Assembly: GCA_964493265.1 (NCBI GenBank)
Contig: CAZBLY010000001.1
Location: forward strand, 1 to 64,000
Reading direction: 5' to 3'
DNA from: DAOWHW01 sp964493265
GTDB lineage: Archaea; Nanobdellota; Nanobdellia; Pacearchaeales; UBA284
DNA: 64,000 bases
The translations under genes were made by a program, and so were the position numbers. The stretch's first letter is position 1. Each line of letters begins with the position of its first letter. Of this stretch, positions 43,509 through 51,176 are shown one piece after another. The notes below the pieces were generated by a model. The model worked only from the letters and a program-made list of their open reading frames with translations. It searched no databases and was not told the DNA's origin.

Positions 43509-44435
43509 ATGGAAAATAAAATGAAAGAAAAAGTTTATGATTTAATTATAATTGGGGCAGGACCTGCTGGTTTAACTGCGGCAATTTATGCTAGAAGATA
43601 TAATCTTGATTCTTTAGTGATTGGAATCCTTCAAGGAGGGACAATTTCTGAAGCGCACAGGGTGTGTAATTATCCTTCTCAAAATAATATAAGCGGATTT
43701 GAATTAACGCAAAAGATAGTAAATCATCTTGAAGAATTGGGAGGAAAAATAAAACAAGAAGAAATATTAGATATAAAACAAAAAAAAGAATTTTTTATTG
43801 TTAAAACAAATAAACAAAAATATTCAACAAAAAAAATAATTTTAGCAATAGGCAGAGAGAAACGGAAATTAAATATCCTTAAAGAAGATGAATTCTTAGG
43901 CAGAGGAATTAGTTATTGCGCAACTTGTGACGCCGCTTTTTTTAAAGACAAAATTACAGGAGTTGTTGGAGGGGGAAATGCTGCAATTACAGCAGCACTA
44001 TTGTTAGCAGAGTATGCAAAAAAAGTTTATATTATTTATAGAAAAGATAAATTTACCAAAGTAGATCCTGCCTGGTTAAAAGAATTAAAAGCAAACAATA
44101 AAATAGAATCTATTTTTAATTCAAATATTACAGAGATTTATGGAAAGAATTCTATAGAAGGTGTAAAATTAGATAATGGTAAAAATATTAAATTAGATGG
44201 GGTATTTGTTGAAATAGGTTTTATTCCTCAAAAAACTATCTCAAGAAGTTTAGGAATTAAAACAGAGAACGGATATATAATAACAGATAAATTTCAAAAG
44301 ACAAATATTAAAGGAATCTTTGCAGCAGGAGATATTACAAATAATCCATTAAAACAGGTTATAACCGCTTGTGGAGAAGGCGCAATAGCAGCCACTTCTG
44401 CTTATGAAGAAATAAAAAAGGAAGAAAATAATTAA
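43509..44435 (+). CDS. trxB: Thioredoxin reductase
   Basis: The 308-residue flavoprotein has an N-terminal FAD motif LIIIGAGPAGLTAAIYA, the redox-active CATC (Cys137-Cys140), a central NAD(P)H motif GVVGGGNAAI, and the C-terminal FAD motif GIFAAGDITNNP. The pyridine-nucleotide domain lacks the HRR-type NADPH motif and has IIYRKDK, so NADH use is possible. The ATG at 43509 or an in-frame one at 43521 could be used. It is in an operon with trxA and glutamate dehydrogenase. Confidence 0.94.
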   Translation: MENKMKEKVYDLIIIGAGPAGLTAAIYARRYNLDSLVIGILQGGTISEAHRVCNYPSQNNISGFELTQKIVNHLEELGGKIKQEEILDIKQKKEFFIVKTNKQKYSTKKIILAIGREKRKLNILKEDEFLGRGISYCATCDAAFFKDKITGVVGGGNAAITAALLLAEYAKKVYIIYRKDKFTKVDPAWLKELKANNKIESIFNSNITEIYGKNSIEGVKLDNGKNIKLDGVFVEIGFIPQKTISRSLGIKTENGYIITDKFQKTNIKGIFAAGDITNNPLKQVITACGEGAIAATSAYEEIKKEENN

Positions 44436-44436
44436 A

Positions 44437-45672
44437 ATGGGCGTTATGAATATCTTTGAAAATATAAAAAAGACAGTTGAAAATATTTCAAAAGAATTAA
44501 ATTTATCTAAAAAAGAAAAAGAAATTTTATTTAATCATAAAAGTATTCAGACTGCAAAATTAAATATTGAAGGAAAAGAATATGAAGCCTTTAGGGTAAT
44601 TCATAATAATTCTCTTGGCCCTGGAAAAGGAGGAATTAGGTTCCATCCTAATGTCTCTGAAGATGAAGTTAAATCATTATCTTTTTGGATGAGCATTAAA
44701 AATTCTCTATTAGGTCTGCCTTATGGGGGGGCAAAAGGTGGAGTTAAAGTTAATCCAAAAGATTTAGATAAAAAAACAATTGAAAAAATTAGTAGAGAAT
44801 ATATTAGAACTTTTCATGAATTTATAGGTAAAGACAAAGATATTCCTGCTCCTGATGTTTATACAAATCCAAAGATTATGGGTTGGATGTTAGATGAATA
44901 TGAAAAAATCAAAAAAAGAAAAGAACCTGCAATGATCACTGGAAAACCCTTAGAATTAGGCGGAATTAATCTAAGAAAAGATGCAACTTCAAAGGGTGGA
45001 GCCATAATCTTAGAAGAATTCCTTAAAAAACAAAATCTAAATTTTAAAGAATTAAAAATAGCAATTCAAGGTTTTGGAAATGTAGGGATGAATACTGCTA
45101 AAATTTTATTTGAAAAAGGATACAAAATTGTTGCGATTAGTGACAGTAAAGGAGGAATATATTCAACAAGTGGATTAAATATAACAAAATTAATTGAACA
45201 TAAATTAAAAAATAAAACAGTTCTTGGTTTTGAAAATTCAGAAGAAATCACGAATAAAGAAATTTTAGAATCAGAAGTTGATTTTTTAATTCTTGCAGCA
45301 CTTGAAAATCAAATAACAAAGGAAAATGCAGATAAAATAAAAGCCAAAAATATTCTTGAACTGGCTAATGGACCTATAACTTCTAAAGCAGATGAAATTC
45401 TTTTTAATAAAAACATAACCATTCTACCAGATATTCTTGCAAATGCGGGGGGGGTTGTTGCAAGTTATTGCGAATGGTGTCAAAACAAATCAGGAGGAAT
45501 TTTAGATGAAAAATATTTAAGGAATTTTTTCGAATTAAAAATGAAAAATGCTTTCGAAAAAATTTATGATTTAAAAAATAAAAAAGAGAGCCTCAGTTTT
45601 AGAAATGTCTGTTATATTTCATCTATAAAAAATATTCTAAATGCTGAAAAAGCCAGAGGAAATTTAAAATAA
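44437..45672 (+). CDS. gdhA: Glutamate dehydrogenase (Glu/Leu/Phe/Val dehydrogenase family)
   Basis: The 411-residue protein has the catalytic region LGLPYGGAKGGVKVNP (catalytic Lys), the substrate loop GPGKGGIRFHP, and an NAD(P)-binding Rossmann motif AIQGFGNVGMNTAKIL. It interconverts glutamate and 2-oxoglutarate plus ammonia. The start codon is 1 base after the trxB stop, so expression is coupled to the thioredoxin system. A second ATG three codons in is an alternative start. Confidence 0.93.
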   Translation: MGVMNIFENIKKTVENISKELNLSKKEKEILFNHKSIQTAKLNIEGKEYEAFRVIHNNSLGPGKGGIRFHPNVSEDEVKSLSFWMSIKNSLLGLPYGGAKGGVKVNPKDLDKKTIEKISREYIRTFHEFIGKDKDIPAPDVYTNPKIMGWMLDEYEKIKKRKEPAMITGKPLELGGINLRKDATSKGGAIILEEFLKKQNLNFKELKIAIQGFGNVGMNTAKILFEKGYKIVAISDSKGGIYSTSGLNITKLIEHKLKNKTVLGFENSEEITNKEILESEVDFLILAALENQITKENADKIKAKNILELANGPITSKADEILFNKNITILPDILANAGGVVASYCEWCQNKSGGILDEKYLRNFFELKMKNAFEKIYDLKNKKESLSFRNVCYISSIKNILNAEKARGNLK

Positions 45673-45752
45673 TAACATTTTCATGCAAAAAAATATCTAA
45701 AGAAGACTTAATTAAATGTGCATTTGCCCTAAATAAAACTGAATATAATTTA

Positions 45753-46013
45753 TTGATTTTTTTATTGAAAAAAGATGAGAAATATACTGCATCTCAAATC
45801 TCGCAATTTATTAAACTTGATAGAACAACGATCCAAAAAGCAATAAAAAATTTGGTTGGCAAAAAATTAGTAAAAAAGATGCAAAAAAATATCCCAAAAG
45901 GAGGATATACTTTTTTATATATAATAAATGACAAAAAAGAAATTAAAGAAAAAATAAAGATTATAATTCATAGCTGGTGCAAAGTAATTGAGAAAGCTAT
46001 TAATGAATTATAA
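45753..46013 (+). CDS. Winged-helix (TrmB/MarR-like) regulator, 5' end apparently frameshifted
   Basis: This frame begins at a TTG and encodes a winged helix (KYTASQISQFIKLDRTTIQKAIKNLV) with a basic wing. The first helix is missing unless translation begins upstream. The frame is open upstream and encodes KISKEDLIKCAFALNKTEYN, a normal first-helix sequence, but with no start codon. The only ATG (45683) is one base out of frame, separated by seven A's at 45687-45693. A single-A error or a +1 shift in that run would restore a 109-residue protein. The target is unknown. Confidence 0.65.
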   Translation: MIFLLKKDEKYTASQISQFIKLDRTTIQKAIKNLVGKKLVKKMQKNIPKGGYTFLYIINDKKEIKEKIKIIIHSWCKVIEKAINEL

Positions 46014-46109
46014 TTTTTTAACAAGAAGTTCAATTAATAAATTATAAAAAAACCAATTATAAACTTTTCTATTCAAAACCTTTAAAAACAAAATCTGTCT
46101 CTGATTTAC

Positions 46110-46388
46110 ATGACAAAAAAGAAAAAGAAGAATAAAAAAGAAGAGAAAGATAATAGAGAAATAGAAGCATATATCTTAATTGGAGTACTTCCTGCAAAAG
46201 AAAGAATTGTCTATGAAAAATTAAAAAAGTTGAAAAAAATTATTCTAATCAACGAGCTTTTTGGTGAGTGGGACATTATTATAGGAATAAATATTTCTAA
46301 TGCAAAAGAACTTGACACTTTTGTTTCAGATAAAATAAGGAAAATAAAAGAAATTGGCCTAACATCAACCATGATTGTTGCAAAATAA
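46110..46388 (+). CDS. Stand-alone Lrp/AsnC effector-binding (RAM) domain protein
   Basis: The 92-residue protein has a Lys-rich start (1-20) and then a single alpha/beta RAM domain (EAYILIGVLPAKERIVYEKL; NELFGEWDIIIGINI). There is no DNA-binding helix-turn-helix. Stand-alone RAM proteins bind amino acids and can modulate partner regulators. The gene lies between the winged-helix gene and L15e; a connection with the former is possible because it has no effector domain. Confidence 0.82.
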   Translation: MTKKKKKNKKEEKDNREIEAYILIGVLPAKERIVYEKLKKLKKIILINELFGEWDIIIGINISNAKELDTFVSDKIRKIKEIGLTSTMIVAK

Positions 46389-46402
46389 AAACCAAAATCA
46401 AA

Positions 46403-46984
46403 ATGAAATCCTCATATAGCTACATCAGAGAATTATGGAAAAAACCAAGAAAAAATCTAGGTAAACTCTGGCAAGAAAGGCAAATAGAATGGCGTAAAGG
46501 CAATACAATAGTTAGAGTTGACAAACCCTTAAGACTTGATAGGGCTCGTTCATTAGGTTACAAAGCAAAATCCGGTTTTGTTATTGTTAGAATCAGAATA
46601 AAAAGAGGTGGAAGAAAAAGACCAAAACCAAAAGGTGGTAGAAGAAGTAAAAGACAGACTATTAAAAAAACCCTTAAAATGAATTATAAATTAGTGGCTG
46701 AACAAAGATGCCAAAGAAAATTTCCCAATCTTGAAGTTTTAAATTCATATTGGATAGGTAAGGATGGAATTCATTATTTTTATGAAATTATTTTAATCGA
46801 TCCGAGCAGACCAGAAATAAAGAAAGATAAAGATATCAAATGGATAACAAACAAAAAACACAAAAAACGAGTTCATAGAGGTCTGACAAGTTCTGCAAGA
46901 AAATCCAGAGGTCTTAGAAATAAAGGCGACCGAGCAATAAAAATCCGGCCATCATTAAGAGCTCATGGAAGGAAAGGGAAATAA
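46403..46984 (+). CDS. rpl15e: Ribosomal protein L15e
   Basis: The 193-residue basic protein has the archaeal/eukaryotic L15e pattern: SSYSYIRELWKKP at the start, LDRARSLGYKAKSGFVIVRI, KRGGRKRPKPKGGRRSKRQ, and the C-terminal HRGLTSSARKSRGLRNKG. This is a 50S component not found in bacteria. It is 14 bp downstream of the RAM gene. Confidence 0.97.
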   Translation: MKSSYSYIRELWKKPRKNLGKLWQERQIEWRKGNTIVRVDKPLRLDRARSLGYKAKSGFVIVRIRIKRGGRKRPKPKGGRRSKRQTIKKTLKMNYKLVAEQRCQRKFPNLEVLNSYWIGKDGIHYFYEIILIDPSRPEIKKDKDIKWITNKKHKKRVHRGLTSSARKSRGLRNKGDRAIKIRPSLRAHGRKGK

Positions 46985-46988
46985 GTTT

Positions 46989-47477
46989 CTATAATGGATC
47001 AACTCTTATTTCATGAAGAGGCATTCCTGAAGTATCATAGTTATGAAATAAGTCATTCAACCTACTAATAAATTTGGTTGTTGCTTTCAATTCTTTTTTT
47101 GGAATTCCTTTTGTTGAGTAATTTTTAGAACTAGCTATCCTTTCTAAAACACTAATATAATTATCAATATCTTTTAAAAATTTCTCTGAATAACAATAAT
47201 TGTGGAATTCTCTGTCTATTCCTTCCTTAACTACATTAGTAAGTTGAACGAAATCCCAAAAACTTTTATAATGTTCAGGTTTAGGTTCTTCTTTTTTCAA
47301 AAAAATATTCAAAAAAATATTACCATTTTTCAAGGTGTTTAGATAATCAATACCTTTATTCAAGATTTTCTGTTTTCCTTCAGAACTAAAGGGATAAAAA
47401 TCATTAAGAACTGATTTTAAATTATTCAAGAACATTGCTCTTAACAAAATCTCCAACCTAGTCATCTTATCTATCAT
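46989..47477 (-). CDS. Hypothetical helical protein
   Basis: The 162-residue mostly helical soluble protein is not recognised (TRLEILLRAMFLNNLKSVL; KFLKDIDNYISVLERIASS). It has no signal peptide or metal cluster. It converges with L15e, with 4 bases between the stops. Its C-terminus (LHEIRVDPL) is reminiscent of, but not clearly related to, two other unknown proteins at 50096 and 53653. Confidence 0.5.
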   Translation of the reverse strand: MIDKMTRLEILLRAMFLNNLKSVLNDFYPFSSEGKQKILNKGIDYLNTLKNGNIFLNIFLKKEEPKPEHYKSFWDFVQLTNVVKEGIDREFHNYCYSEKFLKDIDNYISVLERIASSKNYSTKGIPKKELKATTKFISRLNDLFHNYDTSGMPLHEIRVDPL

Positions 47478-47559
47478 CTTTTCTTCAAGACATTGGGATT
47501 TATATAAATTTCTATGTTAAAAGCAAAAAATATTTATAGTGGAGGTAATTCTTAAAAAG

Positions 47560-47736
47560 ATGGCAGAATATCAATGTAGAAATTGTGGTTATAAGTTTGA
47601 AGGGACTAGAAAACCTTATGCTTGCCCTTATTGTGGTGAAATTGGAGCAGTTAAACCAACTCCAACAGCTAATGACATTCTTGATGAAGTAACCCCTAAA
47701 CAACCAGAAGCAGAAGAACCAGCAAAATCACAATAA
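47560..47736 (+). CDS. Small rubredoxin-like zinc-ribbon protein
   Basis: I place the start at the ATG at 47560 (AAAGATGGCAGAATA). The longer frame would start at a GTG that is itself part of the GTGGAGG ribosome-binding sequence. The 58-residue protein has a CRNC knuckle (6-9) and a CPYCG knuckle (about 22-26) in rubredoxin/rubrerythrin-tail arrangement, then an acidic Pro-rich tail. It probably binds zinc or iron. It lies 76 bp upstream of the DisA-type gene on the same strand. Confidence 0.7.
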   Translation: MAEYQCRNCGYKFEGTRKPYACPYCGEIGAVKPTPTANDILDEVTPKQPEAEEPAKSQ

Positions 47737-47812
47737 ATTTAGAGAAAAATTATTAAATTAAGTTTCTTTGTATTCTGTATAAAATTTGTATTAATTACAA
47801 TTCTATTTTAAA

Positions 47813-48928
47813 ATGGGTGAAGAAACAGAAAAAAATCAAAAAGAAGAAAAAGAAACTAATGAACATAAAGCAGAAAGAGAGAGATATGAAAGAGAATTAG
47901 ATGAACTTTTTGAAGTAATTAAACTTGTAACCCCTGGAACAGAATTGAGAGCAGCAATAGATGATATAGCAAAAACCGGCCACGGAGGTCTTATTGTTAT
48001 TGGAAACAGCCCCGAAGTTCTTAAAATTATCAACGGGGGATTTAAGATTGATTGCAAATTTGTTCCGCAAAAACTTGTTGAATTAAGCAAGATGGATGGA
48101 GCAATTATTCTTTCTGATGATTTAAATAAAATTGTTTATTGCAACACTCTATTAGTTCCTGATTATACTATTGATACAAATGAAACTGGAACAAGATTTA
48201 AAGCAGCTGAGAGAACAGCCAAACACACATCCAGGCCAGTTTTAGCAATTTCTGAAAAAAGAAAAACAATATCCCTATATTATAAAAATACAAAATATGA
48301 TTTAAGAAATACTGGAGAAATTCTTAATAAAGCTGTAGAAACTATGAGAATGCTAGAAAAACATAAAGAAATACTGGATGAACTTCTTGTTAATTTAAAT
48401 GTTCTTGAATTTAATAATCTAGTAACTCTAAAAGACATTGTTTCTTGCATCCAAAGAATGGAAATTATATCAAAGATCAGTGAACAAATCAAAAGATATC
48501 TCATTGAATTGGGAAGTGAAGGGAATATGGTTAAAATTCTGCTCAAAGAAGTAATTAAAGGAATAGGAATAGAAAAAGACCTCATTCTTAAAGATTATAG
48601 TAGAAATTGGGAATTTACTAAAACCGCCCTGCCAACCCTAACTTTTGATGATCTTGGAGAATCAGAAAATATTGTAAGAGTTCTTCTTTATTCAAGTTTT
48701 TCAGATTCTGTCATTCCAATAGGTCATCGTTTACTTTCAAAAATTTCCATAAATGAAGAATCAAAAGAAAGTCTTATATTACATCTTAAAAATCTTCCAA
48801 CAATTTTAAATCTTGCAGCAACAGATCAAAATAAATTAGATGGCCTTATAGGGGAAAAAGATACAAAAAAAATGATTAAAGAGTTAAATACTCTAAAAGA
48901 TTATGCTCTTATTGGTAAAAAGATTTAA
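47813..48928 (+). CDS. disA: DisA-type diadenylate cyclase (c-di-AMP synthase)
   Basis: The 371-residue protein has a charged N-terminus (1-38) and a DAC domain (about 40-165). Its motifs are PGTELRAAIDDIAKTGHGGL, GGFKIDCKFVPQKL, the catalytic MDGAIIL (DGA 95-97) and TNETGTRFKAAERTA. The last matches the GTRHR region, with Arg-Phe-Lys (128-130) in place of Arg-His-Arg. A helical linker domain (about 170-260) and a C-terminal helix-hairpin-helix-like segment follow, giving the DisA rather than CdaA layout. It should make c-di-AMP from ATP in the cytoplasm. A DHH phosphoesterase gene follows 61 bp downstream. Confidence 0.9.
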   Translation: MGEETEKNQKEEKETNEHKAERERYERELDELFEVIKLVTPGTELRAAIDDIAKTGHGGLIVIGNSPEVLKIINGGFKIDCKFVPQKLVELSKMDGAIILSDDLNKIVYCNTLLVPDYTIDTNETGTRFKAAERTAKHTSRPVLAISEKRKTISLYYKNTKYDLRNTGEILNKAVETMRMLEKHKEILDELLVNLNVLEFNNLVTLKDIVSCIQRMEIISKISEQIKRYLIELGSEGNMVKILLKEVIKGIGIEKDLILKDYSRNWEFTKTALPTLTFDDLGESENIVRVLLYSSFSDSVIPIGHRLLSKISINEESKESLILHLKNLPTILNLAATDQNKLDGLIGEKDTKKMIKELNTLKDYALIGKKI

Positions 48929-48989
48929 AATATAGATTTAAAACATATATTTAAAATAAAAAACAAACAAAATTAAATAAATTATTAAA

Positions 48990-50039
48990 ATGCTCACTTC
49001 AAAACAAATAGATGAATTTAGAAATATCCTGCAAAAAACCCAAAACCCTCTTTTTTTGTTTGATGATGATGTTGATGGTCTTACATCTTTTCTTCTTTTA
49101 GCAAGTTTTTGTGGAAAAGGAAAAGGGGTTGCAATAAAAAGTTCTCCTGATTTAAACGAGTCTTATATTCGAAAGTTGCATGAATTTAACCCAGATTATG
49201 TTTTTATTCTTGACAAACCTTTAGTAAGCAAAGAATTTATAGAAAGAACTAAAGAAATTGGGCTTCCAATTATGTGGTTAGATCATCATCCAAAACCACA
49301 AAATGCAGATGATGAAGGAATTTTATATTTTAATCCTTTAATATCCCTAAAACCAAGTCATGAACCAACATCTTATTTGGCTTATAAAATAACAAAGAAA
49401 AAAGAAGATGAATGGATAGCAATGATAGGTTGTATAGCTGACTGGTTTATTCCTGATTTTGCTGATTCTTTCTCTAAAAAATATCCTGATTTATTCACAA
49501 AGACCACAGACCCTGCAAAAGCACTTTATGAAACAGAAATTGGGAAAATAGTAAAAATGCTAAGTTTTGCTCTCAAAGACAGAACAAGTGTTGTAGTTCA
49601 AATGTTAAAAAACCTTCTAACATTAAAAGGGCCTCGTGAAATTTTAGATATTACAAATAAAACTACCAGCATTCATAAAAGATATAAACAAATAAATCAA
49701 AAATATGAAAAACTTTTAAATAAGGCAAAAGATATTGCAAAAACAACTAAAAATAAAAAGTTTTTATTTTTTCAATATGGTGGCGAATTAAGTATTAGTT
49801 CAGAGCTTTCTAATGAACTTAGTTATTTTTATCCAGATAGAGTGGTTTTAGTTGCATATATAAAAGGAACAAAAGTAAATGCATCTATCAGGGGAAAAAC
49901 AGATGTTAGAGAACTAATGAATAAAGGTCTTGAAGGAATAGAAAGCAGTCATGGCGGGCATAAAAATGCTTCAGGAGCCACCTTACATGTTGAAGACCTC
50001 CCAAAATTTAGGGATAGGCTGACTAAACTATTAAAATAA
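48990..50039 (+). CDS. DHH/DHHA1 family phosphoesterase (RecJ/NrnA-like)
   Basis: The 349-residue protein has the DHH motif set DDDVDGLTS (25-33) and LDHHPKP (97-103), and a C-terminal DHHA1 domain with SSHGGHKNASGATL (about 325-338). The size and single-domain pair match archaeal RecJ-like/GAN proteins and NrnA-type nano-RNases or dinucleotide phosphodiesterases. Because it directly follows disA, hydrolysis of c-di-AMP or pApA is a reasonable inference. A replication or repair role (GINS-associated nuclease) is the main alternative. Confidence 0.85.
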   Translation: MLTSKQIDEFRNILQKTQNPLFLFDDDVDGLTSFLLLASFCGKGKGVAIKSSPDLNESYIRKLHEFNPDYVFILDKPLVSKEFIERTKEIGLPIMWLDHHPKPQNADDEGILYFNPLISLKPSHEPTSYLAYKITKKKEDEWIAMIGCIADWFIPDFADSFSKKYPDLFTKTTDPAKALYETEIGKIVKMLSFALKDRTSVVVQMLKNLLTLKGPREILDITNKTTSIHKRYKQINQKYEKLLNKAKDIAKTTKNKKFLFFQYGGELSISSELSNELSYFYPDRVVLVAYIKGTKVNASIRGKTDVRELMNKGLEGIESSHGGHKNASGATLHVEDLPKFRDRLTKLLK

Positions 50040-50095
50040 AAAATAGCCAAAAAGAATTCGCTAAAAGTGTGTTATGTCTAATTGATCGGCGGCAC

Positions 50096-50416
50096 TTAAG
50101 AATATTTTTTGAAAATTAACTCCAACCTTCTATCAAGAGAAAACATATCAAATTCTAATAAGTCATCCTGAATACTAATAAGTTTTTCTTTATCGTCTTG
50201 GTATGTTAACAGAGGATTCATGTCTAGTTGATCATCACTGTCGCGAATAGGCTCACCATCTGATCCAAGAGGCTCAAATGATCTAATATCCAAATAACAA
50301 GCATTCCTTGGAACGCGAAGTATTATTTTATCATTGCAAACATTATCTAATGTTAGATGCAGTGGAACTTCCACGTTTTTTCCTTGGTATTCTTTTGGAA
50401 TAATATAATCAGGCAT
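50096..50416 (-). CDS. Hypothetical beta-rich protein
   Basis: The 106-residue soluble protein is not recognised. It contains the segment SFEPLGSDGEPIRD followed by DQLDM. This resembles SLEPLDNKGNTIRD followed by INDKM in the protein at 53653, so the two may share a C-terminal module. It is preceded by a GC-richer leader with three predicted hairpins (50448-50501). Confidence 0.5.
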   Translation of the reverse strand: MPDYIIPKEYQGKNVEVPLHLTLDNVCNDKIILRVPRNACYLDIRSFEPLGSDGEPIRDSDDQLDMNPLLTYQDDKEKLISIQDDLLEFDMFSLDRRLELIFKKYS

Positions 50417-50447
50417 AAAATAAAATATTTTTTAATCTTAATAAATC

Positions 50448-50501
50448 TTGCTCCACCTTGCAACCCAAAATCCCTCTGATTTTGCCCTCACAAGTTCAGG
50501 G
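50448..50501. other. Cluster of three predicted hairpins in an intergenic leader
   Basis: Three inverted repeats follow each other: TTGC/GCAA (50448-50451 with 50460-50463), AAAATC/GATTTT (50467-50472 with 50478-50483) and CCCT/AGGG (50485-50488 with 50498-50501). The stretch is clearly richer in G+C than its surroundings. It would be the 5' leader of the gene at 50096 or a separate RNA; the strand is uncertain. Confidence 0.3.
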
Positions 50502-50588
50502 ACGCCTAACAGCAATTAATCTCAACTATAAAAAACCTTAAAAAACTTTAAAAACAACTCTTTCTTACTATTATAGAGGAGAAAAACG

Positions 50589-51134
50589 ATGGGATTAAGA
50601 AAAGGTCATTGTTATAATAAAATTACTAGACGTCCATATACTCGGAAAAGCAAGGTTAGAACTAAGAGTTATATTAAGACAAGTCCGCCTAATAAAATTG
50701 CAAAATATGTTATGGGCGACATTCCTGGATTTTTTAACAATAAATATCCTGTTTCTATTTCTCTTATAGCTCTAGAACCAGTACAAATTAGAGATAATTC
50801 ATTAGAAGCTTCTAGACAAGTTATTACTAGACATTTAGAAAAAAAATTCAAAGGAGCTTTTTATTTTGTTGTTAGTGCTTATCCTCATCATATCCTTAGA
50901 GAAAATAAAATGTTAACAGGTGCTGGAGCAGATAGAATGCAGACAGGAATGCAGCAAAGTTTTGGAAAACCAGTTGGTATAGCTGCAAGAGTCAAGGCAG
51001 GTGGAAAAATCTTTACTGTAATGTGTAATAAAAGTGGTGTTCCTATAGTAAGAAAAATTTTCGCAAAAGTAAAATCAAAAATCCCAGGTAAAAAATCCGT
51101 TATAGTCAAAGAAATAAAGAAAATTAAAAAATAA
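50589..51134 (+). CDS. rpl10e: Ribosomal protein L10e (uL16 family)
   Basis: The 181-residue protein has the archaeal L10e pattern: LRKGHCYNKITRRPYTRKSK at the start, RQVITRHLEKKFKGAFYF, and the MLTGAGADRMQTGMQQSFGK loop that reaches the ribosomal centre. It is a 50S protein. AGAGGAGA precedes the ATG by about 7 bases, and a box A (CTTTAAAAAC, about 50541-50550) lies 40 bp upstream. Confidence 0.97.
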   Translation: MGLRKGHCYNKITRRPYTRKSKVRTKSYIKTSPPNKIAKYVMGDIPGFFNNKYPVSISLIALEPVQIRDNSLEASRQVITRHLEKKFKGAFYFVVSAYPHHILRENKMLTGAGADRMQTGMQQSFGKPVGIAARVKAGGKIFTVMCNKSGVPIVRKIFAKVKSKIPGKKSVIVKEIKKIKK

Positions 51135-51176
51135 AACCAGAATCCATCAACCAAAAAAGAGGCAAGGCCAAAACAT

